64,000 nt of DNA, taken from assembly GCF_001042905.1 (NCBI RefSeq), contig NZ_JYLB01000004.1, positions 248,001 through 312,000 of the forward strand, read 5' to 3'. The notes under the pieces were generated by a model. The model made no database searches. It worked only from the letters and a program-made list of their open reading frames with translations, and had not been told where the DNA came from. The translations under genes and the position numbers were made by a program. The stretch comes from Pseudomonas lini. GTDB lineage: Bacteria; Pseudomonadota; Gammaproteobacteria; Pseudomonadales; Pseudomonadaceae. Each line of letters begins with the position of its first letter. Positions within the stretch are counted from its first letter, which is position 1. Below are positions 37,194-45,986 of the stretch, in pieces.

Positions 37194-38621
37194 TTAAAGA
37201 GAATTCAAAAACGCCAGCAACGCCGCGCGCTGCTCGGCATTGAAAGACAAAACCTGTTGCTGCGCCGCCTTTGCCTCGCCGCCATGCCAGAGCACGGCTT
37301 CGAGCAGGTTACGGGCGCGGCCGTCATGCAAAAACTGGGTGTGGCCGCTGACCGCCTGTGTCAGGCCGATGCCCCACAACGGCGGCGTGCGCCAGTCGCG
37401 GCCGCTGGCCTGGAATTCGCTGCGGTTGTCGGCCAGGCCATCGCCCATGTCATGCAGCAGCAGGTCGCTGTAAGGGCGAATCACTTGATTGGCCAATTCA
37501 GGTTCCGCGGCGTTGGCGGCGGTGGTGTATTGAGGGGTGTGGCAGGATTGGCATCCCGCCTGGGAAAACAGATTCTTGCCGGCCAGCACCTCAGGCGCGC
37601 CGACATCGCGACGGGCCGGTACCGCGAGGTTACGGCTGTAGAACAGCACCAGACGCAGGATGTTATCGCTGACTTCCGGCTCACCATCCGGGCCATTGCC
37701 GTTGGGTGCCTGCTTGCAAGCGGTTTGCGCGTCGGTGCAGTCATCAACGGTTCTCAGGCTGGTTGTGAGACCCATGTCTCCAGAGAACGCGTGAACGTTT
37801 TGTTGATTGAGGTTCGGTTGCCCGGCCTTCCAGCCAAATCGCCCGAGGACGGTTTTCTGCTGCGCGTCGTCCCAGACCCGGTTCGGTCGTCCGGCGATGC
37901 CGTTTTTCTCCCGCGCCTGAGCCTCGGCGTTAGCCAGGATGGCCTCGTCGGGGATCGCCTCAAGCAAGCCCAGGCCAATCATCGGCGGTGCGATGCGCGC
38001 CGAGAAGCGCGTGTCGGGGTGCATCGGGCCATAGCCGAGTTGAGTGATCTGCAGGGTCGGCTTACGCAACTCGATTTCGCTGCCGTCCTTGAAGCGTATC
38101 GGGACCGCTGTGTAATCGACACGTACCTTGCCTTCCGGGACGACGCCGGGCACCGACATGTCCTGGAACTGCCCGCCGTAGACCGGCTCTGGCACCACGC
38201 CCAGTTGTTCGATGATCTTGGCGTAGGCCGGCGCATCAGGAATCGACAGACGCACCAGCATCGACACCGCATTCGGCGCATCGGGCGCGGGCGGGTGACC
38301 GCGCCCGTCCTTGATGTGGCAGTTCTGGCAGGCGTTGGTATTGAACAACGGACCAAGGCCATCGCGGGCGGTGGTGGTCGACGGCGCAATCACCCAAGGG
38401 CTGCGAAAGAAACTGTTGCCGACGCTGAAATCAACGCGCCGTGACGGCGGCAGGTTGGCGGACGGCAGGGAAAATGAATTCTGATCGGTCTTGCGCACCG
38501 TCGCACTGCCGCCGGAGCGGGCTTCACCGGGTTCGGCCTGGGTAAAACGCGGGGCGTCATCGCAGGCACTCAGGCCCAGGGCCAGCAACAGTGCAGACAA
38601 GCGAAGAGGCAGCGAGGGCAT
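37194..38621 (-). CDS. Di-haem oxidoreductase family lipoprotein (DUF1111)
   Basis: A 475-residue periplasmic lipoprotein with lipobox LSAC (C20). Two c-type haem sites are visible: CQNCH (98-102) and CQSCH (357-361). The family, also called thiol oxidoreductase, is related to MauG and bacterial cytochrome c peroxidases. In these loci it may change iron redox state for uptake. ATG 38621 (MPSLPLRLSALLLALGLSAC) gives a clean signal; the frame to 38657 does not. First gene of the DHOR-imelysin-DUF1513 unit. Confidence 0.88.
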   Translation of the reverse strand: MPSLPLRLSALLLALGLSACDDAPRFTQAEPGEARSGGSATVRKTDQNSFSLPSANLPPSRRVDFSVGNSFFRSPWVIAPSTTTARDGLGPLFNTNACQNCHIKDGRGHPPAPDAPNAVSMLVRLSIPDAPAYAKIIEQLGVVPEPVYGGQFQDMSVPGVVPEGKVRVDYTAVPIRFKDGSEIELRKPTLQITQLGYGPMHPDTRFSARIAPPMIGLGLLEAIPDEAILANAEAQAREKNGIAGRPNRVWDDAQQKTVLGRFGWKAGQPNLNQQNVHAFSGDMGLTTSLRTVDDCTDAQTACKQAPNGNGPDGEPEVSDNILRLVLFYSRNLAVPARRDVGAPEVLAGKNLFSQAGCQSCHTPQYTTAANAAEPELANQVIRPYSDLLLHDMGDGLADNRSEFQASGRDWRTPPLWGIGLTQAVSGHTQFLHDGRARNLLEAVLWHGGEAKAAQQQVLSFNAEQRAALLAFLNSL

Positions 38622-38738
38622 CGGACATCCTGCAAGACGAGCAAAACAAGGGCGCAAAGTCTAACAGGGCAGGGGAGTTTGAATAAGAGGAATTATCGTT
38701 TGGTTGATGTGGGGCAGGGTTTCACTTGAGACCGAGTC

Positions 38739-38877
38739 GCGGCCATCGCGGGCAAGCCACGCTCCCACAGGTTCAGTGCAAGCCCCTGTGGGAGCGGGCT
38801 TGCTCGCGAAAGCGGATTTACATTCAACATCGATGTTGGCTGACAGTCCGCCTTCGCGAGCAAGCCCGCTCCCACAT
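38739..38877. repeat. REP arm plus REPIN, GTGGGAGCGGGCTTGCTCGC family
   Basis: A lone reverse arm at about 38743-38770 (GCAAGCCACGCTCCCACAG) followed by a full pair at 38786-38877. Together with the terminator at 38900 they fill the 326-base gap between the two parts of the imelysin locus. Confidence 0.9.
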
Positions 38878-38899
38878 TTTGATCTGCGTTCGGGCTAAC

Positions 38900-38929
38900 A
38901 GAAAGGCGACCCGAAGGTCGCCTTTCTGT
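38900..38929 (-). terminator. Terminator after the large imelysin gene
   Basis: Stem AGAAAGGCGACC / GGTCGCCTTTCT with loop CGAA, 19 bases past the stop codon. It separates this gene from the DHOR-imelysin-DUF1513 unit. Confidence 0.85.
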
Positions 38930-38947
38930 TCATTCAGCCAGCGTTGA

Positions 38948-40291
38948 TCAGAACTCGTGATCAGCGTTGTCCGGGTTCAGGTCGCTGATGCCCAGTTTGC
39001 CGGCGGCCGCTTCGATCGAACCGGTCTGCTTGACCAGCGAGGCGATGGCGTCGCGCACGATCTGGTTGCCAGCAGTGTTGCCCGCAGCGATCAGTTGATC
39101 GTAGTGCTCACCCTTGTTGGCGTGATCGACCATGACCTGAAGCTTGGCTTCGGTGGCGGCCAGGTCGGCTTTCAGCGCGGTGTCGGCAGCCGGATCGGCT
39201 TTGGCGACCAGCGACGACAGGCTGGCGCCAGTCATTTTGCTGCCGTCTACGCGGGTGTATTCGCCCAGGTACACGTTACGCACGCCTTTGGCGTCGTAGA
39301 AGTGCGAGTTGTGGGTGTTGTCGCTGAAGCAATCCTGTTCGTCTTCCGGGGAGTTGGCTTCCAGGGAAACCTTCATGCGCTCGCCCGCCAATTCGCCCAA
39401 GGACAGGCTGCCCATGCCGAACAGCATTTTGCGCAGGCCGGTTTCAGCCGGTTCCGCTTCCAGGGTGGCGCGGTAGTTGTCGGCCACGTTCGGCTTCCAG
39501 TTACCGACCATTTCTTGCAGGTCGTTGACCAACAGTTGGGTCACGGATTTCAGGTAAGCACGGCGACGATCATTGTGACCGCCGGTAGCGCCTTTGCCTT
39601 CCAGGAAGTCGGTAGCTGGACGGTTGCCGGCGCCAGGGCCGGTGCCGTTCAGGTCCTGGCCCCAGAGCAGGAATTCGATGGCGTGGTAGCCGGTGGCGAC
39701 GTTGGCCTCGGAACCGCCCAGCTCGTTCAGGCTGGCGAGTTTTTCCGGGGTGATGTCTTTCACGTCGACCTTGTCTTCGCCGACCTGAACTTTAGTGTTG
39801 GCGATGATGTTGGCGGTGGCGCCCGGGTTACCCAGTGCGTGTTCGTAGGATTTGTCGACGTAGTCGATCAGGCCTTCGTCCAGTGGCCAGGCGTTCACCT
39901 GACCTTCCCAGTCGTCGATGATGGTGTTGCCGAAGCGGAACACTTCGCTCTGCAGGTAAGGCACGCGGGCCGCGACCCAGGCAGCCTTGGCGGCTTTCAG
40001 GGTGTCGGCGTTCGGCTTGGCGAGGAATGCGTCGACGGCGGTTTGCAGGGTTTTCGCGGTGGATTCGGCATCGCTGTAAACGGCGAAGACGATGTCGGCG
40101 TAGTGCGCAACCACAGCCTTGGCGGCGGCTTCATCAATTTTACCGGTAGCAGCAGGCGCAGCCGGGGCAGAGGTGCTGGCGGCCGGGGTCGGCGCTTGTG
40201 GAGCGGCAGCCTTGTCTTTGCCTTCGCCGCAACCGGCGAGGGAAATAGCGATGGCCAGCAGACTGGCGGTGGCCAGAGGCATACGAATCAT
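38948..40291 (-). CDS. icmP: Imelysin-family iron-regulated lipoprotein (IcmP/IrpA-like)
   Basis: A 447-residue lipoprotein with lipobox LAGC (C21), an Ala/Pro-rich linker (28-50) and a two-lobed helical imelysin domain. The metal motif GxHxxE is intact as GYHAIE (201-206). The closest named relative is the insulin-cleaving metalloproteinase of P. aeruginosa (PA4370, from memory), today viewed mainly as an iron-uptake protein of the EfeO/IrpA type. ATG 40291 has AGGA 8 bases upstream; the ATG at 40300 overlaps that site. A Fur-box-like palindrome lies 60 bases upstream. Confidence 0.9.
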   Translation of the reverse strand: MIRMPLATASLLAIAISLAGCGEGKDKAAAPQAPTPAASTSAPAAPAATGKIDEAAAKAVVAHYADIVFAVYSDAESTAKTLQTAVDAFLAKPNADTLKAAKAAWVAARVPYLQSEVFRFGNTIIDDWEGQVNAWPLDEGLIDYVDKSYEHALGNPGATANIIANTKVQVGEDKVDVKDITPEKLASLNELGGSEANVATGYHAIEFLLWGQDLNGTGPGAGNRPATDFLEGKGATGGHNDRRRAYLKSVTQLLVNDLQEMVGNWKPNVADNYRATLEAEPAETGLRKMLFGMGSLSLGELAGERMKVSLEANSPEDEQDCFSDNTHNSHFYDAKGVRNVYLGEYTRVDGSKMTGASLSSLVAKADPAADTALKADLAATEAKLQVMVDHANKGEHYDQLIAAGNTAGNQIVRDAIASLVKQTGSIEAAAGKLGISDLNPDNADHEF

Positions 40292-40350
40292 GGCGAACAT
40301 CCTGCTTCGGTGATTGATGGACGCGCGTGGAGGGCGCGCAAAACTGCGAC

Positions 40351-40373
40351 ATAATGCAAATCTTTCGCATTAT
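40351..40373 (-). promoter_or_regulatory. Candidate Fur box upstream of icmP
   Basis: Palindrome ATAATGC-AAATCTTTC-GCATTAT, similar to Fur boxes with the nATwATnATTCGCATT pattern. It lies 60 bases before the imelysin start, where a promoter would be. Confidence 0.6.
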
Positions 40374-40426
40374 GTGTAAAGGGTTGTGCTTGTAAATATT
40401 TCTTATTCACGGGGACACGTGAGGTA

Positions 40427-40500
40427 GATCAAAAGATCGCAGCCTCGTTTCACTCGGCAGCTCCTACAGAGTGAAACGAGGCTGCGATCTTTTGATCTTC
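40427..40500. repeat. REP pair, GTAGGAGCTGCCGAGTGAAA variant
   Basis: Two inverted arms (AGATCAAAAGATCGCAGCCT and its complement) with almost no spacer. The right arm abuts the bifA stop codon. Confidence 0.93.
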
Positions 40501-42548
40501 TACAAAATAACCGCGTTACTGCGCTGCGCCTGTTTCAGATAGACACTTAATTCCCGTGCCGGCAGCGGTTTGCTGTAGTGATAACCCTGACCTTCGTGGC
40601 AGCCTTCGGAGATGATGTAGGCCTCTTGCTCGGCAGTTTCCACACCCTCGGCAATCACCTGCATGCCCAGGCTCTTGCCCAGCTGGATGATGGCGCGAAC
40701 GATGGTCGCATCGTCGTCGTCATCAAGCAGATCCTGAACGAAGCTCTTGTCGATCTTGATCTTGTCCAGCGGCAGGCTTTTCAAATAGCTCAGTGATGAA
40801 TAACCGGTGCCGAAGTCGTCAATGGCGATCAGCGCGCCGGAGCGACGCAGGCTCAACAAATGCTGGGCGGCGGTGCTGATGTCTTCCATCAGGCCGGTTT
40901 CGGTGACTTCCAGTTCCAGGCTGCGCGGTGGCAAGCGGTACATCTGCAACAGGTTGTTGACCACCCGCGGCAACTCGGCGTGGTGCAATTGCACGGTGGA
41001 CAGGTTCACCGCCATGCGCAGGTCGAAACCCTGATCGTGCCATTCGCGCAATTGTTTACAGGCCTGATCCAGCACCCATTCGCCGATGGCGATGATGGTG
41101 CCGTTCTGCTCGGCCAGCGGGATAAACAGGTCCGGCGGCACCAGCCCGTGTTCGGGATGCTGCCAGCGAATCAACGCCTCGACGCCCACCACGCGATGAT
41201 CGCGATAGCTGATCTGCGGTTGATAAACGAGGTAGAACTGGTCGCGGATCAAGGCATCGCGCAGGTCTTTTTCCAACTCGCGGCGCCGACGCATTTCCGT
41301 GTCGACGCTGGCGATATAGAACTGATAGCGATTGCGCGAGCGAGTCTTGGCCAGGGTCATGGTCTGCTCGGCTTTTTGCAGCAACTTCTCGGTGCTGTCA
41401 CCGTCCTCGGGGAACAGGGTGATGCCGATGGTGGCGCGCAGGCGGATTTCCTGATGGTCGAGGGCGAACGCCGCTTCCAGATCATCAAGAATGCTTTGGG
41501 CCAGTTCGGCCGCTTCATAGGGTTGTTCGATGTCGGCCTGGACCAGTGCGAACTGGTCGCCACCCAAACGGGCGAGGGCGCCGAGGCGACCGCTGTGAGC
41601 CCGCAGGCGATCGGCCAGGGCCAGCAGCAACTGGTCGCCGGTCTGATAGCTGAACTGTTCGTTGATGCCTTTGAAGTCATCGAGCCCGACACACAGCACC
41701 GCAACCCGACGCTGCAATTTGCCAGCGTCGACGAGGATTTTGTCCAGTTGTTGCTGCAATTGCTGGCGGTTCGGCAAACCGGTGAGGAAGTCGTACTGGG
41801 CCATGCGCAGCAGGCTGTTTTCCGCTTCGTGGCGCAGGTGAGTGTTGCGTTCGATGGATTCGAGCAACTGGTTGGCAGTGTTGATCCAGACGCCCAGCTC
41901 GTTTCTCTCATGACCCTTGAGCTGCGGAATCTTGTGGGCGCTGGGCCGGTCCGGGTTGATTTCGGTCAGGTGCTCGATAATCCGCGACAGCGGTTTGGTC
42001 AGCAGCCAGTGATAGACCAGATACAGCACCAAAGCCATGGCCAGGGCGCGCAATACACCAGAGATGAAGATGATCACCGAGCTGACGATGAATCCCTTGC
42101 CGTAGGTGGCCGTGTCGAGGGTAATGCTCAGGTCGCCGTAGTACTCGCTGTAGGGGCCGCGGCCCACCAGTTGGGTGGTGAAGGTGCGTTCGTTGCCGAG
42201 GATCAGGTCAGTCAGCCAGCGGCTGTTGGAGTGCTGCAGTTCACGGGTTTTTTGCGCAAGCATGGCTTCGTTAGGATGGCCGATGGAGGCCATGCGCACG
42301 GCATCGTCCTGAAACAGGCCTTCGATCACCTGCATGCCCATTTCCCGGTCCAGGCTGTAGACGGCCTGGGTCGAGGGGTCGCGGAACATGTCGAGGATGC
42401 GCTGGGCATCGCTGGCTACGGCCTGACGTGTTTTATAGGCATCGAAAACGATCTGCGCGCAGCTCAAGACTACGCCGACGATCAATGCCGACAGGAGCAC
42501 GACCCGGAGCAACTTCACCGACAAGCTGTTCTTGAGTTCCAGCTTCAA
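40500..42548 (-). CDS. bifA: Cyclic-di-GMP phosphodiesterase BifA (degenerate GGDEF + EAL)
   Basis: A 682-residue inner-membrane protein. Two membrane helices (about 12-32 and 153-180) bracket a periplasmic sensor domain. A HAMP-like linker, a degenerate GGDEF domain (GGDQF, 329-333) and an EAL domain (EAL at 457-459, with NLSTVQL, EVTETGLMED, DDFGTGYSSLSYL and EGVET) follow. The GGDQF variant and the place next to sodB are as I remember for BifA of P. aeruginosa (PA4367), which degrades c-di-GMP and so lowers biofilm and raises swarming. All the EAL metal and catalytic motifs are present. Confidence 0.93.
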   Translation of the reverse strand: MKLELKNSLSVKLLRVVLLSALIVGVVLSCAQIVFDAYKTRQAVASDAQRILDMFRDPSTQAVYSLDREMGMQVIEGLFQDDAVRMASIGHPNEAMLAQKTRELQHSNSRWLTDLILGNERTFTTQLVGRGPYSEYYGDLSITLDTATYGKGFIVSSVIIFISGVLRALAMALVLYLVYHWLLTKPLSRIIEHLTEINPDRPSAHKIPQLKGHERNELGVWINTANQLLESIERNTHLRHEAENSLLRMAQYDFLTGLPNRQQLQQQLDKILVDAGKLQRRVAVLCVGLDDFKGINEQFSYQTGDQLLLALADRLRAHSGRLGALARLGGDQFALVQADIEQPYEAAELAQSILDDLEAAFALDHQEIRLRATIGITLFPEDGDSTEKLLQKAEQTMTLAKTRSRNRYQFYIASVDTEMRRRRELEKDLRDALIRDQFYLVYQPQISYRDHRVVGVEALIRWQHPEHGLVPPDLFIPLAEQNGTIIAIGEWVLDQACKQLREWHDQGFDLRMAVNLSTVQLHHAELPRVVNNLLQMYRLPPRSLELEVTETGLMEDISTAAQHLLSLRRSGALIAIDDFGTGYSSLSYLKSLPLDKIKIDKSFVQDLLDDDDDATIVRAIIQLGKSLGMQVIAEGVETAEQEAYIISEGCHEGQGYHYSKPLPARELSVYLKQAQRSNAVIL

Positions 42549-43095
42549 AGGGTTATTCCTTGTTCCGTGCGGGTAGCGTCAAGTTGCCATGAGTATTGGC
42601 AATCCCGTGATGTCAGTCAAAGGGACATTCCAACCCAGGTGATTTTGCCGGTAGCTTGGCCGATATGCTGTTGTTTTGAGTATTTGCCCTATTAGTACTG
42701 TGTCGGTTGTTGGGGGCCTCAACTTGAGGGGAGCGGGACAATTTTTCCTTGTGGTTGATGTTAGACCGCTGCGATGTGAGGGCAAGAGGGCGAATGCCAC
42801 TCGTGTTGTGGGAAAGCGCCCTCCTACTGTAGGAGCGAGGCTTGCCCCCGAAGACTGCCTGACAACTGACCCATCCATGACGGACGGCGTAGCTCTCAAA
42901 TACACCGCAATACTGTGGGAGCGGGCTTGCCCGCGATGACGGCGGCACATCCAACATCCCTGAGCCTGACACACCGCTATCGCGGGCAAGCCCGCTCCCA
43001 CAGGATTTGTGTCGTACACAGATTTTGTATATGACCGCTCCCCCGAGGCTTGCCCGCGAAGGCGGCTGTAGGGATGTACCCATTTCCCCTGCCCA
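42549..43095. other. Long intergenic region between sodB and bifA, full of REP sequences
   Basis: About 590 bases including the sodB terminator. 42549-42820 probably holds the bifA promoter and leader. A lone arm lies at 42830-42856 (TGTAGGAGCGAGGCTTGCCC), a full REPIN at 42913-43003 (TGTGGGAGCGGGCTTGCCCG and complement), and a degenerate arm at about 43044-43068. No coding sequence or RNA gene is supported. Confidence 0.8.
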
Positions 43096-43124
43096 TAAAA
43101 AACCCGGCAAAAGCCGGGTTTTTT
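43096..43124 (-). terminator. Terminator of sodB
   Basis: Stem AAAAAACCCGGC / GCCGGGTTTTTT with loop AAAA, 14 bases past the sodB stop. Confidence 0.93.
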
Positions 43125-43138
43125 GACTGGCGTGAAGC

Positions 43139-43735
43139 TTAAGCGGTGAAGGTTTTGCCTTCGAACTGCTCAGCCACGAACTTCCAGTTGACCAGGTTCC
43201 AGAACGCTTCGACGTACTTCGGACGAAGGTTGCGGTAGTCGATGTAGTAAGCGTGTTCCCAGACGTCGCAGGTCAGCAGCGGAGTGTCGCCGCTGGTCAG
43301 CGGGTTGCCGGCGCCGATGGTGCTGGCCAGGGCCAGGGAACCGTCAGCCTTTTTCACCAGCCAGCCCCAACCGGAACCGAAGGTGCCGATGGAGGTTTTG
43401 CTGAACTCTTCCTTGAACTTGTCGAACGAACCGAAAGCTGCGTTGATGGCATCCGCCAGCGCGCCGGTTGGTTGACCGCCGGCGTTTGGCGCCAGGCAGT
43501 TCCAGTAGAAAGTGTGGTTCCAGACCTGAGCGGCGTTGTTGAAGATACCGCCCGAGGAAGTCTTGACGATTTCTTCCAGGGTCTTGCCTTCGAACTCGGT
43601 GCCTGGCACCAGGTTGTTCAGGTTCACGACGTAGGTGTTGTGGTGCTTGTCGTGGTGGTATTGCAGAGTTTCCTCTGAAATGTGCGGCTGCAGGGCATCG
43701 TGTGCGTAAGGCAGCGGCGGCAATTCGAAAGCCAT
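43139..43735 (-). CDS. sodB: Superoxide dismutase, iron type
   Basis: A 198-residue cytoplasmic enzyme converting superoxide to H2O2 and O2. Metal ligands are the His in [13 protein letters not shown], the His in NHTFYWNCL, and Asp/His in [21 protein letters not shown] and [10 protein letters not shown] fit the iron type. ATG 43735 ([20 protein letters not shown]) has AGGAG-like bases (TTAGGAGAATCATC) just upstream; the frame to 43783 is not real. It lies downstream of no other gene and ends at a strong terminator. Confidence 0.97.
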   Translation of the reverse strand: MAFELPPLPYAHDALQPHISEETLQYHHDKHHNTYVVNLNNLVPGTEFEGKTLEEIVKTSSGGIFNNAAQVWNHTFYWNCLAPNAGGQPTGALADAINAAFGSFDKFKEEFSKTSIGTFGSGWGWLVKKADGSLALASTIGAGNPLTSGDTPLLTCDVWEHAYYIDYRNLRPKYVEAFWNLVNWKFVAEQFEGKTFTA

Positions 43736-43911
43736 GATGATTCTCCTAATCAGGTCAGTTGCGGTGAGCGCAAGGCCGATCACGGGCGGCCAGACATGCG
43801 CCGGGGAGTTTGTACTCTTTGCGGCGCAGGGATCGGATCATAGCACCGGGGGTGCGGCATAACCACGCAACAACTGTGTGGAATAGAGGTTCCAGAGCCT
43901 TTTGGAATAAA

Positions 43912-44514
43912 TCATGAAGCGATGATTAACTGGAACGCTACGGTGAACATCATGACGGCGACCAACAGGTCGAGGATTCGCCAGGTGCTTGGCCGTGCCA
44001 GCCATGGTGCGAGCCATGCCGCGCCAAGGGCTAAAGTGAAAAACCACAACAATGACGCACTGGCCGCGCCCACCACATAAGCACCGGGCTCGGTCTGTTG
44101 TGCGCCGAGAGAACCGATCAGCAACACGGTGTCCAGATAAACGTGCGGGTTGAGCAGCGTCACCGCCAACGCACTCAGCAGCACCGCCCGCAATGAACGG
44201 ACCGTCTGATTTTCACCCTGTTGCAGGCTTTGTTTCGAGCAAGCCCGACGCAACGCCAGGCTGCCGTACCACAGCAAAAACGCTGCGCCACCCCAACGGG
44301 CGATGGCCAGCAGGGTCGGGTTTTGCGCCAGCACCGTCGCCAGGCCGAACACTCCGGCGGCCACCAGCAACGCATCGCAGGTCACGCAAAGCGCCGCCAC
44401 CGGCAGGTGATGTTCACGCCGAAGGCTCTGCGCCAACACAAATGCATTCTGGGTGCCGATCGCCATGATCAGCCCCGCGGCCACCAACAGGCCGTTCACA
44501 TAGCTTTGCCACAT
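43912..44514 (-). CDS. argO: LysE/ArgO-family amino acid exporter
   Basis: A 200-residue inner-membrane protein with about six helices. The N-terminus (GLLVAAGLIMAIGTQNAFVL) and the helix-5 segment TLLNPHVYLDTVLLIGSLG are signatures of the LysE/ArgO exporters of basic amino acids. The ACT-domain gene lies 5 bases upstream on the same strand, and argP diverges from that pair. In E. coli ArgP activates argO in response to arginine, which fits this arrangement. Start ATG 44514 lacks a strong Shine-Dalgarno and may be coupled to the upstream stop. Confidence 0.9.
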   Translation of the reverse strand: MWQSYVNGLLVAAGLIMAIGTQNAFVLAQSLRREHHLPVAALCVTCDALLVAAGVFGLATVLAQNPTLLAIARWGGAAFLLWYGSLALRRACSKQSLQQGENQTVRSLRAVLLSALAVTLLNPHVYLDTVLLIGSLGAQQTEPGAYVVGAASASLLWFFTLALGAAWLAPWLARPSTWRILDLLVAVMMFTVAFQLIIAS

Positions 44515-44519
44515 ACGTA

Positions 44520-44921
44520 TTACTCCGCGTTGGACGCCAGATCCCGCAGTACCTGCAGGGCGCGTTCGGCATCGGCCTGGCCGACGAACAAATGGTCGTG
44601 GTAATAGCCGGCGATCACGTTGCAACTGATGCCGGCCTGGCCCAATGCGGTGGCGAACGCGGCGGTCAGACCGACGGCTTCGAGGGCCGAGTGCACGTTC
44701 AAGGTGATCCAGGCGGCGACGTAGTCGAAGCTGAAACCGGCCTTTTCAGCGTGGGAACGTTCCAGAATCACCGTCAGGCCTTCCCGCTCGCGAAAGCTGC
44801 CGACAATCTCAAGGCCGGCAGGCAGCTTGCCGTCGCGCAATGTGCAAAACACGTATTCGCCGTCGTTGAGTTGCGGGCTCATGCTGCGCAGCAGGGTTGC
44901 CAATGACGTTTCGCCAGCCAT
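44520..44921 (-). CDS. ACT-domain protein
   Basis: A 133-residue soluble protein made of two ACT-like halves: YVFCTLRDGKLP...FREREGLTVILE (about 23-60) and WITLNVHSALEAVGLTAAFATAL...VIAGYYHDHLFV (about 72-115). Such stand-alone ACT proteins bind amino acids and may regulate partners. It precedes argO on the same strand and may form a small operon with it, under the divergent ArgP. Matches PAO1 PA4364 by position, from memory. Confidence 0.82.
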   Translation of the reverse strand: MAGETSLATLLRSMSPQLNDGEYVFCTLRDGKLPAGLEIVGSFREREGLTVILERSHAEKAGFSFDYVAAWITLNVHSALEAVGLTAAFATALGQAGISCNVIAGYYHDHLFVGQADAERALQVLRDLASNAE

Positions 44922-45017
44922 ATCGGTGATCCTTGTTCAAGAGTTCTTGCTGGCCATTCTCCAGTTGAAGGCTGTATAAGAAAAACCAATAGTACTGATC
45001 GCCCATTAGGAAAACTG

Positions 45018-45911
45018 ATGTTCGACTACAAATTACTTTCCGCGCTCGCCGCCGTGATCGAACAGGCCGGATTCGAACGCGCCGCGCAGGTGTTGGGTTT
45101 GTCCCAATCGGCCATCTCCCAACGGATCAAACTGCTGGAGGCACGCGTCGGCCAACCGGTGCTGGTGCGGGTCACACCTCCGGCGCCGACGGAGATTGGC
45201 CGGCGATTGCTTAACCATGTGCAGCAGGTGCGATTGCTTGAGCGCGATCTACAAACGTTGGTCCCGGCGCTGGACGAAGAAGGCCTGCCGGAACGCCTGC
45301 GTATCGCGCTGAATGCCGACAGTCTTGCAACTTGGTGGGCCGAGGCGGTGGGCGACTTTTGCGCGGAACAACATCTGTTGCTCGATTTGGTAGTAGAAGA
45401 CCAGACCGTTGGCCTTAAACGCATGCGCGCAGGCGAAGTGGCGGGGTGTGTCTGCGCCAGTGAACGGCCGGTGGCCGGAGCGCGCAGCGTTCTGTTGGGG
45501 GCGATGCGCTACCGTGCGATGGCGAGCCCGGCCTTCATTGCCCGGCATTTTCCCGACGGTGTGCGCGCCGATCAGTTGGCCAAAACCCCAGCCCTGGTGT
45601 TTGGCCCGGATGACTTCCTACAGCATCGCTACCTCGCTTCCCTCGGTGTGGACGGCGGTTTCGAACATCATTTATGCCCATCGTCCGAAGGCTTTCTTCG
45701 CCTCACGGAAGCAGGGCTTGGCTGGGGCCTGGTGCCTGAGTTGCAGGTGCGCGAGCAACTGGAGCGCGGTCAATTGCAGGAGCTTTTGCCAGATAAGCCG
45801 ATCGATGTGCCGCTGTACTGGCATCATTGGCGCAATGGCGGTCAGCTGTTGGGGTTACTCACCGATCAATTGGTGCGCTCGTCGAAGCAATGGCTGGTGC
45901 CGTTGGACTGA
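45018..45911 (+). CDS. argP: LysR-type regulator ArgP (IciA)
   Basis: A 297-residue LysR regulator. The N-terminal winged helix reads LSALAAVIEQAGFERAAQVLGLSQSAISQRI (6-36); the effector domain spans about 90-290. High similarity to ArgP, which senses lysine/arginine and activates argO. It diverges from the ACT-argO pair, the usual target layout. Start ATG 45018 follows AGGAAAACTG. The 96-base divergent gap must hold both promoters. Confidence 0.9.
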   Translation: MFDYKLLSALAAVIEQAGFERAAQVLGLSQSAISQRIKLLEARVGQPVLVRVTPPAPTEIGRRLLNHVQQVRLLERDLQTLVPALDEEGLPERLRIALNADSLATWWAEAVGDFCAEQHLLLDLVVEDQTVGLKRMRAGEVAGCVCASERPVAGARSVLLGAMRYRAMASPAFIARHFPDGVRADQLAKTPALVFGPDDFLQHRYLASLGVDGGFEHHLCPSSEGFLRLTEAGLGWGLVPELQVREQLERGQLQELLPDKPIDVPLYWHHWRNGGQLLGLLTDQLVRSSKQWLVPLD

Positions 45912-45986
45912 CGGGCAGCGTCAAGACCTCACGCCCTACGCAATATGCAAAGCGCAAAACGCAAAACGAAATATTCGGAGCAATTC

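Noticed and set aside
36033..38444. 803-codon open frame antisense to the imelysin/di-haem genes
   Set aside because: Overlaps two well-supported lipoprotein genes on the other strand. Composition (Gln/Arg/His-rich) is typical of a shadow frame.
42579..43110. Open frames between bifA and sodB
   Set aside because: They run through REPIN sequences, and translated REP arms recur at other loci as fake peptides.
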